Assembly (NCBI RefSeq): GCF_052216985.1
Contig: NZ_JBQOUY010000013.1
Span: 1 to 64,000, forward strand
DNA: 64,000 nt
Reading direction: 5' to 3'
Source of the DNA: Acidaminococcus fermentans_A
GTDB taxonomy: Bacteria; Bacillota; Negativicutes; Acidaminococcales; Acidaminococcaceae
Part shown: positions 54,346 to 63,096 of the stretch, in pieces
Position numbering within the stretch: position 1 is the first letter of the stretch
How the letters are laid out: every line of letters begins with the position of its first letter
Program-made: the position numbers and the translations under genes
Notes under the pieces: model-generated
Database searches by the model: none
The model's input: the letters and a program-made list of their open reading frames with translations, nothing else
What the model was told of the DNA's origin: nothing

Positions 54346-55680
54346 ATGTTCTATTTTCTGGTGATTTTCGTTGCTGTGCTGCTGATGATCATTGCCATCC
54401 AGAAATTCAATATGCATCCGTTCCTGGTGATGACGGTGATTTCTGTCCTGGTAGGGCTGGTCTGCGGGATCCCATCGGAAAAGGTCATTGTCATCATCAA
54501 AAATGGGTTCGGCAGCATCATGGGGAATATCGGTATCGTCATCCTCTGCGGGACCATCATCGGGACCATCCTGGAAAAGACCGGTGCGGCTCTGACCATG
54601 GCCAATACCATCCTGGGACTGGTGGGGAAAAGCCGCAGTGTGCTGACCATGGCCATTACCGGGTATGTGACCGGGATCCCGGTTTTCTGTGATTCTGGAT
54701 TTGTCATCCTGAGCCCTATTTCCCGGGCTTTGGCAGCTCGGTCCAATATTTCCCTGGCGGTCATGGCTACGGCCCTTTCCGGAGGCCTTTATGCCACCCA
54801 CTGCCTGGTTCCACCGACCCCTGGCCCCATTGCCATGGCCGGGACCCTGGATGCGGATCTGGGGCTGACCATCCTGGTGGGGTTGGTGATTTCCATCCCG
54901 GCTACCTTGGCAGCCTATCTCTATGCCAAATACATTTCTTCCAAGATCGATATTCCGGCCAATCCAGAATTCACAGTGGAAGAACTGGTGGAAAAATACG
55001 GAAAACTGCCGGGGGCTCTCCACAGTTTCTCTCCCATCCTGGTTCCCATCCTGCTGATTGCCATCAAATCCATCGGGGATTTCCCTTCTGCTCCTTTTGG
55101 GAATGGGGCAGTGAAATATTTCTTCTCCTTCATCGGGAATCCGGTGATCGCCCTGATCCTAGGGGTGTTCCTGGCCATGACCCTGATCCCCGGCAGTGAA
55201 CAGAAAAATGTGCTGGACTGGGTGACGGAAGGGGTCACCAGTTCTGCAGGGATCCTGGCCATTACTGGGGCCGGCGGGTCCTTTGGGGCCATCATCCAGA
55301 AGCTCCCCATTGCCGATGTCATCAGCTCTTCTTTGATGGGCATGGGGGTGGGGGTGTTCCTGCCCTTTATCATCGCGGCACTGCTGAAATGCGCTATGGG
55401 GGCCTCCACAGTGGCCATGATCACCACATCCGCCATGGTGGCTCCTATGCTGGGGGCCATGGGCTTCACCTCTCCTCTGGGACGGGTGCTGATCATCATG
55501 GCCATCGGGGCCGGTTCCATGACTGTTTCCCACGCCAATGATTCCTATTTCTGGGTGGTCTCCCAGTTCTCAGATATGAGTACTTCCCAGGCTTATAAAT
55601 GCCAGACCGGTATGACCGGAGTCATGGGGATTACCACCATCATTGTGGTATACATCCTGTCCGTCCTGTTTGTGCACTGA
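54346..55680 (+). CDS. GntP-family permease
   Basis: A 444-residue permease with about 12-13 hydrophobic segments. It carries SLSGG-type and PPTPGPIAMAG blocks and the GSMTVSHANDSYFWVVSQF signature. It is a paralogue of the permease at 36228. With CdaR upstream it probably imports glycerate, gluconate or a sugar diacid. No sugar-acid kinase or dehydratase is in this operon, although the UxaA- and IlvD-type enzymes at 21379-24600 could supply such steps; that link is inference. Confidence 0.9.
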   Translation: MFYFLVIFVAVLLMIIAIQKFNMHPFLVMTVISVLVGLVCGIPSEKVIVIIKNGFGSIMGNIGIVILCGTIIGTILEKTGAALTMANTILGLVGKSRSVLTMAITGYVTGIPVFCDSGFVILSPISRALAARSNISLAVMATALSGGLYATHCLVPPTPGPIAMAGTLDADLGLTILVGLVISIPATLAAYLYAKYISSKIDIPANPEFTVEELVEKYGKLPGALHSFSPILVPILLIAIKSIGDFPSAPFGNGAVKYFFSFIGNPVIALILGVFLAMTLIPGSEQKNVLDWVTEGVTSSAGILAITGAGGSFGAIIQKLPIADVISSSLMGMGVGVFLPFIIAALLKCAMGASTVAMITTSAMVAPMLGAMGFTSPLGRVLIIMAIGAGSMTVSHANDSYFWVVSQFSDMSTSQAYKCQTGMTGVMGITTIIVVYILSVLFVH

Positions 55681-55708
55681 GAAAAAGACCGTACAGCGTT
55701 CCCTATGC

Positions 55709-55771
55709 AAGAGGGCTGCAGAAGATATCGGCAAGCAAAACCGATGTCCTGCAGCCCTGCTTTTTTTTTTC
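55709..55771 (+). terminator. Terminator after the GntP gene (repeat family with 60030)
   Basis: AGGGCTGCAG (55712-55721) pairs with CTGCAGCCCT and inner ATCGG with CCGAT; ten Ts follow. The left arm through GATATCGGCAAG is identical to the hairpin at 60031. Confidence 0.88.
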
Positions 55772-55849
55772 GGGCCAGCCAGGCAGTTCCCAGCACCATT
55801 TTCTATCTGTTATACTAATAGAAAGAATATAAGGAAACAGGAGGCCGTT

Positions 55850-56473
55850 ATGTCGCGTCAAATCGAAGAGCAGGCAAAAGGAAAGCACAGAGAGACGAAA
55901 GGGGATAAGACCAAAAAGGAGCTTTATACAACGGCTCTCCGGCTTTTCCGCGAAAAAGGGTACGAGAATGTTTCCATCAGTGAAATCGCCCGGGAAGCAG
56001 GGACGGCCAAAGGGACTTTCTATATCCATTTCCCCTCTAAAGCAGCCGTGGTTACAGAAATGCTCCATTACTATGACGATACGTATGAAGAAACGGCAGC
56101 CCGGCTTCCGTATCCTTGTTCGCCGCTGACAGCGATCCAGAACTTGATTGGGGAATCCTGCAGATTCACCTGTGAAACCATCGGAGTGGATCTGATACGG
56201 GTTTTATATATTCAACAGCTGCATAAAAATCCGGCAGAGCAGGGAGAAATGGATTACCATCGTCCGCTTTATCAGCTTTTCAAGCATTTTTTTGAACAGG
56301 GGCAGGAACAAAAGATCTTTTGCCGCAAGTGGACCGCTCACACAATGACCATCTGGCTGATCCGTGCCATCAGAGGGGTATTTTATGAATGGACCATGGA
56401 AAATGGGAATTTCGATTTGCGGAAAGAGACAAAGGATTTTACAGACGCATTGCTGCAAGGTTTTCAAAAATGA
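55850..56473 (+). CDS. TetR-family transcriptional regulator
   Basis: A 207-residue TetR regulator. HTH ISEIAREAGTAKGTFYIHF lies at about 43-61, followed by a helical ligand domain. ATG 55850 follows ACAGGAGGCCGTT. It is immediately upstream of the abgT-M32 operon, whose promoter contains a 24-bp perfect palindrome, so it almost certainly represses that promoter. The inducer may be the transported compound. Confidence 0.92.
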   Translation: MSRQIEEQAKGKHRETKGDKTKKELYTTALRLFREKGYENVSISEIAREAGTAKGTFYIHFPSKAAVVTEMLHYYDDTYEETAARLPYPCSPLTAIQNLIGESCRFTCETIGVDLIRVLYIQQLHKNPAEQGEMDYHRPLYQLFKHFFEQGQEQKIFCRKWTAHTMTIWLIRAIRGVFYEWTMENGNFDLRKETKDFTDALLQGFQK

Positions 56474-56500
56474 CTTTTTCAAACTGCCTTATCTAGGAAA

Positions 56501-56529
56501 TTGACACAGGGAGTCCCCTGCACTATAAT
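56501..56529 (+). promoter_or_regulatory. Consensus promoter of the AbgT-M32 operon
   Basis: TTGACA (56501-56506), exactly 17 bases, then TATAAT (56524-56529): full consensus for the main sigma factor. The spacer includes CAGGG...CCCTG symmetry. Transcription should begin near 56535, at the edge of the palindromic operator. Confidence 0.9.
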
Positions 56530-56536
56530 CAATGTA

Positions 56537-56560
56537 TAAATATGACCGCGGTCATATTTA
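56537..56560. promoter_or_regulatory. TetR operator, 24-bp perfect palindrome
   Basis: Two 12-base halves meet at the central CCGCGG; the half is TAAATATGACCG. It starts eight bases after the -10 box, so a bound TetR protein would block RNA polymerase at the start point. It lies 64 bases after the TetR gene stop and 26 bases before the AbgT start. Confidence 0.88.
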
Positions 56561-56585
56561 AAAATCGAGTGAAGAAGGGATGTTT

Positions 56586-58124
56586 ATGAAAGCGGCAGGG
56601 AAGAATATGGCTGAAAATGCTGCAGCACCAAAAATGAAGGGGTTTTTGGGGACCATTGAGCGAATCGGGAATGCATTACCTCATCCGTTCATCCTTTTTC
56701 TGTACATCACAGGAGCTTTGATGGTCCTGTCAGCCGTCCTGGCTGGGATGGGGGTCCAGGTCACCAATCCGACCAACGGCAAAATTGTCGCTGTCCGCAG
56801 CATCATCAGCCGGGACGGTCTGGTCTGGCTGCTCCAGAATATGCTGAAGAACTTTTCTAATTTTGCCCCTCTAGGGCTTGTGCTGGCGATGCAGATGGCC
56901 ATTGGCCTGGCAGAGGGGGCCGGACTCCTGACCACGTTCATGAGAAAAGCCATCCTGGGGGTTCCCTTGTGGGCGTTGAGCGCAACGGTCCTATTTTTGG
57001 GGATCAACGGCAGCATTGCTTCCGAAGCTTCCATTATCGTTGTGCCAGCCCTGGCGGCGGCCGCGTTCCAGGCAGTGGGGAAAAATCCTTTGGCAGGGCT
57101 GATCGCAGGCTATGCGGCTACCAATGCGGGATTTACAGCGGCTGTGATCCTGACGGGGACGGATGCGCTGCTGTATGGGGTCACAGAGCAGGCGGCCCAA
57201 TTGATCGATCCTTCTGTCACTCTGACTCCTGCCATCAACTGGTATTTCATGTTTGTTTCTTGTTTCACGCTGACGGCAGTGGGCGTCTTTGTCAATGACA
57301 GGATCATCACGCCTCGGCTGGGTGTGTATCAGGGAACGGAAAAAGCGGAAGAACGGCAGATCACCGATATTGAAAGAAAAGGCCTGCGGAAGACCGGCTT
57401 GTTCACCCTCTTTTTCCTGTTCCTGCTGCTGCTGTGCCTGGTGCCGGAAAACGGCCTGCTGCGCGGGAAAGAGGGCAGCATCATCAATTCTCCCTTCATC
57501 AACGGACTGGTACCGATCCTGATCCTGTATTTTGTCCTGGCCGGCATTGTTTACGGAAAAACGGTGGGGACCATCCAGGACATGAACCAGGTTCCGGTCA
57601 TGATGGCTGATTCCCTGCGCTCCTTGACGGGGTATATTGTCCTTGTCTTTGTCATTGCCCAATTCATCGCCATGTTTGGGTATACCAATCTGGGTATGGT
57701 CATTGCTGTCAATGCAGCCGATGCCCTGAAAAATGCTGGATTTACAGGGATCCCGCTGGTCCTTGGTATGATCCTGCTGACCACCCTGGTGAATTTCGTC
57801 ATGACCAGCGGTTCGGCCAAATGGTATATCTTTGCTCCCATTTTTGTGCCCATGTTCATGCTGCTGGGATATTCTCCGGCCTTTGCCCAGGTGGTGTACC
57901 GTATCGGGGATTCCTGTTCCAATCCCATTACCCCGATCTATCCCTATCTGCCCATCGTCATTGGGATGGCCCAGAAATACAATAAAGAAACCGGGATCGG
58001 AACCATCATCTCCCTGATGCTTCCGTACTCCATTGCTTTCCTGCTGGTCTGGATCGTACAAGTCTGTGTATGGATGGCGTTCAATCTTCCGTTGGGACCG
58101 GGAGCCGGCGTCTTCCTGCACTGA
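56586..58124 (+). CDS. AbgT-family permease
   Basis: A 512-residue membrane protein of the p-aminobenzoyl-glutamate transporter family with about 12-13 hydrophobic segments. LPHPFILFLYITGAL, GINGSIASEASIIVVPALAA, ILTGTDALLYG and TSGSAKWYIFAPIFVPM are family blocks. Members import p-aminobenzoyl-glutamate in Escherichia coli, or export sulfonamides in some pathogens. ATG 56586 is spaced correctly from AAGGG; ATG 56580 overlaps it. It is followed after 14 bases by an M32 carboxypeptidase, which favours import of a cleavable peptide or conjugate. Confidence 0.9.
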   Translation: MKAAGKNMAENAAAPKMKGFLGTIERIGNALPHPFILFLYITGALMVLSAVLAGMGVQVTNPTNGKIVAVRSIISRDGLVWLLQNMLKNFSNFAPLGLVLAMQMAIGLAEGAGLLTTFMRKAILGVPLWALSATVLFLGINGSIASEASIIVVPALAAAAFQAVGKNPLAGLIAGYAATNAGFTAAVILTGTDALLYGVTEQAAQLIDPSVTLTPAINWYFMFVSCFTLTAVGVFVNDRIITPRLGVYQGTEKAEERQITDIERKGLRKTGLFTLFFLFLLLLCLVPENGLLRGKEGSIINSPFINGLVPILILYFVLAGIVYGKTVGTIQDMNQVPVMMADSLRSLTGYIVLVFVIAQFIAMFGYTNLGMVIAVNAADALKNAGFTGIPLVLGMILLTTLVNFVMTSGSAKWYIFAPIFVPMFMLLGYSPAFAQVVYRIGDSCSNPITPIYPYLPIVIGMAQKYNKETGIGTIISLMLPYSIAFLLVWIVQVCVWMAFNLPLGPGAGVFLH

Positions 58125-58138
58125 GAGGAGGAGCCATC

Positions 58139-59662
58139 ATGGGATATCAGGAACAGCTTGCTGTGGTGAAAGAGCTGCATCATGCGTTCCGCTGTTACAA
58201 ATCCATTGAATCCCTGTTCGAACTGGATCAGTGGTCTGCGCTTCCGCCGGAAGGTGCTGCCTATCGGCAGCAGGTGGGCTCGTTTGTCGCTGATCAGAAA
58301 AATGCCCTGTTTGCATCTCCTGGGGCCGCAGAAGCTTTTGCTTATTTTTCGGGAGGGGATTGGCAGACCATTGATTCTGATCTGGAAAGAGGCTTGGTCC
58401 GCCTGTTTCTGTTCCGGTACCGTAATGCGGTGCGGATGCCCCGAAAAGTCCTGGAACAGTACAACCTGTTACGAGTGACTTTGATGCAGAAATGGCAAGA
58501 AGCCAGGAAGCAGCAGGATTACCATATTTTCAGACCTTGGCTGGAACAGGCTTTCCAATTGAAAAAGCAGATTGCAGAAAAAATCGAACCGGGACAGTCT
58601 GCGTTTGATACCTTGGTGGGGATGACGGATGAAGGATTGGACTGCCGGGAAGTCAGTGGACAGTTCACGGTATTGAAGCAGGGAATCCGTCAGCTGCTGG
58701 AAAAGCTTCCGTTGGATGCGCAAAATAGCCCGGCGGATGATTTCTTGGAGCAGCAGGAGGACCCAGACCGGATGGAAGCTTTTGCCCATCAGCTGGCTTA
58801 TGAGAGCGGGTACGATCCGCAAAAGGGCCATTTCAATGATCAAGTGGTCCATGGGTTCACTTCTTTTCTGGGGCCTCGGGATTCCCGTATTTCCACGTAT
58901 CGGAATGGAAGCATTGCGCTGATCTTTACCTGTATGCATGAAGCCGGCCATGCCATGTATGCCACAGGGGGCAATGCAGAAGTGAATGAGGCGGACCTGT
59001 GGGGAGGCATCGAGGGAGGCTTCCATGAAGCCATGTCCCGTTTGAATGAAAATATGGTGGCCCGGAGCCGGGGCTACTGGGAGCATTATTATCCCCTGCT
59101 GCAGCAGGTATTTCCCCGCTACAAGGAAGTCGCAGAAGAAACTTTCTATCGGGCTGTCAATCGGGTCAAACCTTCTCCCCGGCGGATTTCTGCAGATGAA
59201 GTGACCTACAGCCTGCACGCCATCCTGCGGTTCGAGCTGGAACGGGATGTCTTTGCGGGAAAGATCAAAGCAGAAGAACTGCGGGATGCCTGGAATGAAG
59301 GATATCGGACATGGCTGGGCGTGGAGCCGGCCAATGACACGGAAGGGATCCTCCAGGATATGCATTGGGCCGGAGATTATATCGGGTATTTCCAGAGCTA
59401 TGCCCTGGGGAATATCTATGATGGACAGATCTTGGAACGGCTGCAGCAAGATCTCCCTGATTATGAAAAAGATCTGAGCCAGGGGAATTTTGTCCGGCTG
59501 AACCAATGGCTGGATGGCCATATCCGTCAGTACGGATGTATGTTTACGGGGACGGAAATGCTCCAGCGGCTGACGGGCAAGGGGCTGGATGCCCGTCCTT
59601 TCCTCCGGTATCTGGAGAAGAAATATCTGTTTAATGAGCCAGACAGGCGGATCCTGACTTGA
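58139..59662 (+). CDS. M32-family metallocarboxypeptidase
   Basis: A 507-residue zinc carboxypeptidase of family M32 (Taq carboxypeptidase 1 type). The zinc motif HEAGH has His267, Glu268 and His271; the third ligand lies in GGFHEAMSRLNENM about 30 residues later. The ESGYDPQKGHFNDQVVHGF and MHWAGDYIGYFQSYALGNI regions are typical. It removes C-terminal residues from peptides in the cytoplasm. ATG 58139 after GAGAGGAGGAGCCATC. Coupling to AbgT suggests that imported glutamyl conjugates or short peptides are its substrates. Confidence 0.9.
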   Translation: MGYQEQLAVVKELHHAFRCYKSIESLFELDQWSALPPEGAAYRQQVGSFVADQKNALFASPGAAEAFAYFSGGDWQTIDSDLERGLVRLFLFRYRNAVRMPRKVLEQYNLLRVTLMQKWQEARKQQDYHIFRPWLEQAFQLKKQIAEKIEPGQSAFDTLVGMTDEGLDCREVSGQFTVLKQGIRQLLEKLPLDAQNSPADDFLEQQEDPDRMEAFAHQLAYESGYDPQKGHFNDQVVHGFTSFLGPRDSRISTYRNGSIALIFTCMHEAGHAMYATGGNAEVNEADLWGGIEGGFHEAMSRLNENMVARSRGYWEHYYPLLQQVFPRYKEVAEETFYRAVNRVKPSPRRISADEVTYSLHAILRFELERDVFAGKIKAEELRDAWNEGYRTWLGVEPANDTEGILQDMHWAGDYIGYFQSYALGNIYDGQILERLQQDLPDYEKDLSQGNFVRLNQWLDGHIRQYGCMFTGTEMLQRLTGKGLDARPFLRYLEKKYLFNEPDRRILT

Positions 59663-59969
59663 GGCTTTCCGAGTTCAGACTTTCGACTGGGGGTGCATTG
59701 AAATCACACTACTCTGTTTGGAAGATATCATTGCTAGAAATCAGATTACCGGTGCGTTCGCAGTATGATTGGTAGCAATGAGAAACTGTAGAAGTGAATT
59801 CTACATAAAGGAGGCTGGATTCCAATTCTTCAAATTCTATTATGGAACCCTCTTCTCAAATGGAAGCTTTTTTCGATAAAATGGAAAAAATATATCTATT
59901 CCCTTTCAATTCTTCGTGGTGGTTGAGGTGAAATGCAGCTTAGATATATCTATTCTATTGAAAGATAAG
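59663..59969. other. Intergenic stretch, no supported gene
   Basis: Low-coding sequence between the M32 gene and the terminators. GTAGAA (59789) with TTCTAC forms a small hairpin just before AAAGGAGG (59806-59813). A 29-codon frame at 59842-59931 (starting MEPSSQMEAFFDKMEKIY) has no well-placed ribosome site and is not called as a gene. It could be decayed sequence. Confidence 0.4.
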
Positions 59970-60000
59970 GAGTCTTGTGAACAGGAGTGTCCACAAGAAC
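59970..60000. repeat. Hairpin repeat, copy of the one at 47985
   Basis: TCTTGTGAACA and TGTCCACAAGA form a hairpin whose core is nearly identical to 47990-48015, 12 kb away. It adds to the stronger terminator at 60030. Confidence 0.6.
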
Positions 60001-60029
60001 TTAATATTTCTTATAGATCCAAATAGGTA

Positions 60030-60090
60030 ACAGGGCTGCAGAAGATATCGGCAAGAAAAAGCCGATATCTTCTGCAGCCCTGTTTTTTCA
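60030..60090. terminator. Strong bidirectional terminator
   Basis: Perfect 23-bp arms, 60030-60052 and 60061-60083, with an 8-base loop and T-run. The left arm begins ACAGGGCTGCAGAAGATATC. It separates the M32 gene (plus) from the LysR gene (minus). Confidence 0.9.
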
Positions 60091-60182
60091 GCAAATTTGG
60101 CGATATCCTCATCACGAGAACTCTCTGTTGAAGCCACTTTTCTCTTATATTTCGCATTTGAACAAGGTTCTCTCTTGGATTC

Positions 60183-61109
60183 TCAAATATAAGCTGTTTC
60201 AAAATCGTTAGCAGGAGCATCAAGATCTGGTTGCGAACCGTCAGGCACAGTAAGGGTTTCTAAAAAGTGTATAAAGGACCTATAGAGGATATTTTCCAAA
60301 CTTAAATTCTTGTAATAAAGCCAGGTCCGCCTCAGAAAATAATGACCGTCTGGAGAGCGCAAAGGCAGACGATAGAATTCTTTTTCTCTTCCTAACAATT
60401 GGATGCCGGGAACGATTGTATAGCCCAAACCCTGGCGTACAAATTCGATGGCAATGCTGGAATCTTCACAACGAATTGTGGTATTAGCGGGACCGTAAAA
60501 ATAAGTGTGCCACCATTTTTCAATAGACGCCGTCAGGCTCGCACTGAAACGAGATTGAATCTCCGGAATGCTTTCCAAATCTTGCAATCGAAAAGGATGG
60601 TTTGCTATAACATAGGTCTTTTCTTCTGCAACAAGCAGTTTTTGAAAGGGCCAATTGAAAGCTTCTCGGATAAATCCTAATGGAATTTCATTGCGGTAGA
60701 GACGACGGTAATTGTTTAAAGTATATCCGACCTGGATATCGAAATCAATCAGGGGATATTGTTTGCGGAATTTGGCGATGGCCAGCGGCAAGTATGTACG
60801 TGCAAATGGTGCATTTGCAGCAACCGGGATGATTCCTGTGAAATCCGTTTGTGACATATGCTGGATATGATCCTTCAATTCGGCATATTTGGCCAAGACT
60901 CCTGATGCTTTCTGGACGAGAAAATTACCTTCTGCTGTAAAAGAAATGCCTTGGGCGTGACGTATGATTAATGGGCGGCCAAATTCTTTTTCCAAGTTTT
61001 TGAGGCGTTTTGTTAAGGTGGGCTGTGAGAGAAAGAGTTGATGAGCGGATTTTGTCATATTGTGGGTTTCAGATAGTGATTGGAGAATCTGCCAGTCGGT
61101 TAAGTTCAT
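60183..61109 (-). CDS. LysR-family transcriptional regulator (AbgR-like position)
   Basis: A 308-residue LysR regulator beginning MNLTDWQILQSLSETHNM, with HTH KSAHQLFLSQPTLTKRLKN. ATG 61109 follows AAAGGAGTTTCT; the frame back to 61178 is rejected. Divergent from the M28-like/AbgT operon, the same arrangement as abgR with abgABT in Escherichia coli. Its binding site is probably the inverted repeat at 61191-61216. Confidence 0.9.
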   Translation of the reverse strand: MNLTDWQILQSLSETHNMTKSAHQLFLSQPTLTKRLKNLEKEFGRPLIIRHAQGISFTAEGNFLVQKASGVLAKYAELKDHIQHMSQTDFTGIIPVAANAPFARTYLPLAIAKFRKQYPLIDFDIQVGYTLNNYRRLYRNEIPLGFIREAFNWPFQKLLVAEEKTYVIANHPFRLQDLESIPEIQSRFSASLTASIEKWWHTYFYGPANTTIRCEDSSIAIEFVRQGLGYTIVPGIQLLGREKEFYRLPLRSPDGHYFLRRTWLYYKNLSLENILYRSFIHFLETLTVPDGSQPDLDAPANDFETAYI

Positions 61110-61190
61110 AGAAACTCCTTTCTGCCACGCAGGGTGTCCAAAGTGGTAAATCAAGAAAATGAAGGGTGATGCTTTCATAATATTATTACT

Positions 61191-61216
61191 TATTTTAATT
61201 GCTTATAATTAAAATA
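61191..61216. promoter_or_regulatory. Candidate LysR operator
   Basis: TATTTTAATT (61191-61200) and AATTAAAATA (61207-61216) are exact inverted repeats around GCTTAT, midway between the divergent LysR and M28-like genes. The length and dyad fit a LysR box (T-N11-A). Confidence 0.55.
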
Positions 61217-61318
61217 TACCATTTGTGTAATATCATAGTCAACTTTATACTGAATCTATCAAGAATGATAAAAACTTATAATTTGGAAAATAATCATGTA
61301 AATCAGAAGGGAAAAATC

Positions 61319-63034
61319 ATGGAACAAGAAATCCTGGACGAAATTTCAGTTTCAAAGATGATGGAACATGTCAAAAGAATCAGCCACTGGGAACGATTGT
61401 CAGGCTCCGAGGACGAATGGAAAGCGTTTCAATATCAAAAGAAAGTGTTGGAAAATCTCGGATACAATGTTCGGCTAGAAAAACATGACGCCTATATCAG
61501 TTTGCCACTGGAAAGTGAAATTGAATTCGATGGAATGCAAATTCCTTCTCGTGCGCACTCGATGTCTGCTGATACCCATGGAAAGTTCGTAGAAGGCCCC
61601 TTGATTTATCTTGACAAAACTCTTATGGAAACTTCGGAGAAATTAACCGATTCTGAGATTCAAGGAAAAGTTGTCGCTTTTGATGGCCGAGCCATATATA
61701 AAAAAGTTGCGAAAGCAGAAAAAGCAGGCGCACTTGCGGTCATTGCCTTGCAAGATGACCCTCTTCGGGAATGTATTCCGTCAGGAGCATGGGGGTCTCC
61801 AACTACAAGCTCAAAAAGGCTTCTGCCCCGGATTCCTGTTGTATCTGTAAATGAAACTTATTCTCAGATTATTCGTCAGACCGTCCAGGAAAAGCGGGCA
61901 GATGGTTCTGAAGTTCCTATCAAAATCAAAGTGAAAATGGATAACGGTTGGCGAAAAATACCTTCCTTAACTGCTGAAATTAAGGCAAGCATCCCTACTG
62001 AAAAATTTGTCGTTTTTTCAGGGCACTTGGATTCTTGGTACTATGGAGCAACGGATAATGGAACAGTAAATGCTGCGCAGCTGGAAGTGGCCCGCATTGT
62101 TGCGAAACATAAAGATCAACTGAGACATAATTTTAGAGTCATTAATTTTTCAGGGCATTCTCACGGACGATATGCCGGATCTGCCTGGTATTTTATCCAT
62201 TACTGGGAAGAAATGCATCGAAATTGTATTGTTAATGTAAATGCAGATACAATTGGCGGGAAGGATGCCAACGATATCACTCGTTCCATCATCATGCCGG
62301 AAACAAAACCATTGGCCAAGGAAATCATTAAACGGCAAACAGGTGTTGAGTTTAAAGGGACTCGGTGCCAAAGAGTAGCTGACCAAAGTTTTTGGCCCTG
62401 CGGTGTCAGCAGCGCTTTTGCTTCCTTTTCAAAGCAAGTATACCACAAGCGTCCGGATGGGACTTTGTATTTGGACAAAGGCAATGCAGATCTTGGCTGG
62501 TGGTGGCACACTCCGCTCGACACAATCGATGTAATCGATCCAGTGAATTATCTTCGAGATGTGAAAATATTCTTAGAATACATTTGGACTTTTTTAACAG
62601 CCCCGGTATTGCCCCTGCATTTTGATGAGACAGCACAGTCAATTGCTGCGGCGATAGATAAATGGCGGCAAAAAGCAGGAAAAAGAGTGGATTTGAGCAA
62701 GATCCATCAAAAGGCAGTTCAGCTTGTCCGGAAAAGCAAGATGGCTTTTGCTCCTGGTAAAATAGAGAAAATGGGAGACAATCGCATATTAAAAATGGGG
62801 CGTATATTAGTCCCATTGTATTTTACCACGGGGAATCTTTATCATAATGATGACGCTCTTTCTTATCCGGAGGTACCTTCTCTTATGAAAATCGATGAAC
62901 TCCTGAAAACAGAAGAGCATTCTGATCGATCCTATGAATTGACTATAGAAATCGAAGAAAAAATCAATTATGTCAATGACAGTTTGAATCAGGCTCTGGA
63001 ATTGCTGGAGAGCGTCTTAGAACAAGGAGCATAA
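61319..63034 (+). CDS. M28-family peptidase-like protein with altered catalytic motif
   Basis: A 571-residue protein with a PA-type domain (about 70-200) inserted before an M28 zinc-peptidase domain. Zinc ligands His236 and Asp238 (SGHLDSWY), Asp246 (TDNGT), Asp310 (VNADTIGG) and His397 (WWHTPLDT) are in place. Where M28 enzymes have the catalytic GEE, this protein reads Gly279-His280-Ser281 (NFSGHSHGRYAGS), so the general-base and bridging-ligand glutamates are replaced. A long C-terminal helical extension follows. ATG 61319 after AGAAGGGAAAAATC. It is upstream of an AbgT permease, 62 bases apart. The activity may differ from that of a normal aminopeptidase. Confidence 0.8.
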   Translation: MEQEILDEISVSKMMEHVKRISHWERLSGSEDEWKAFQYQKKVLENLGYNVRLEKHDAYISLPLESEIEFDGMQIPSRAHSMSADTHGKFVEGPLIYLDKTLMETSEKLTDSEIQGKVVAFDGRAIYKKVAKAEKAGALAVIALQDDPLRECIPSGAWGSPTTSSKRLLPRIPVVSVNETYSQIIRQTVQEKRADGSEVPIKIKVKMDNGWRKIPSLTAEIKASIPTEKFVVFSGHLDSWYYGATDNGTVNAAQLEVARIVAKHKDQLRHNFRVINFSGHSHGRYAGSAWYFIHYWEEMHRNCIVNVNADTIGGKDANDITRSIIMPETKPLAKEIIKRQTGVEFKGTRCQRVADQSFWPCGVSSAFASFSKQVYHKRPDGTLYLDKGNADLGWWWHTPLDTIDVIDPVNYLRDVKIFLEYIWTFLTAPVLPLHFDETAQSIAAAIDKWRQKAGKRVDLSKIHQKAVQLVRKSKMAFAPGKIEKMGDNRILKMGRILVPLYFTTGNLYHNDDALSYPEVPSLMKIDELLKTEEHSDRSYELTIEIEEKINYVNDSLNQALELLESVLEQGA

Positions 63035-63096
63035 AAATTTAAGTAAATGTACCAACCTTACTTCTTATGGGTATTGAGGTGGATGGGGGAATAACA

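Noticed and set aside
59842..59931. 29-codon frame with a weak likeness to an AbgT N-terminus (FFDK)
   Set aside because: The AGGAGG is 28 bases too far upstream and the likeness is a few residues only; noted as possible decayed sequence.
59955..60137. 60-codon minus-strand frame across the terminators
   Set aside because: Most of it is made of the two hairpins at 59970 and 60030; no ribosome site.
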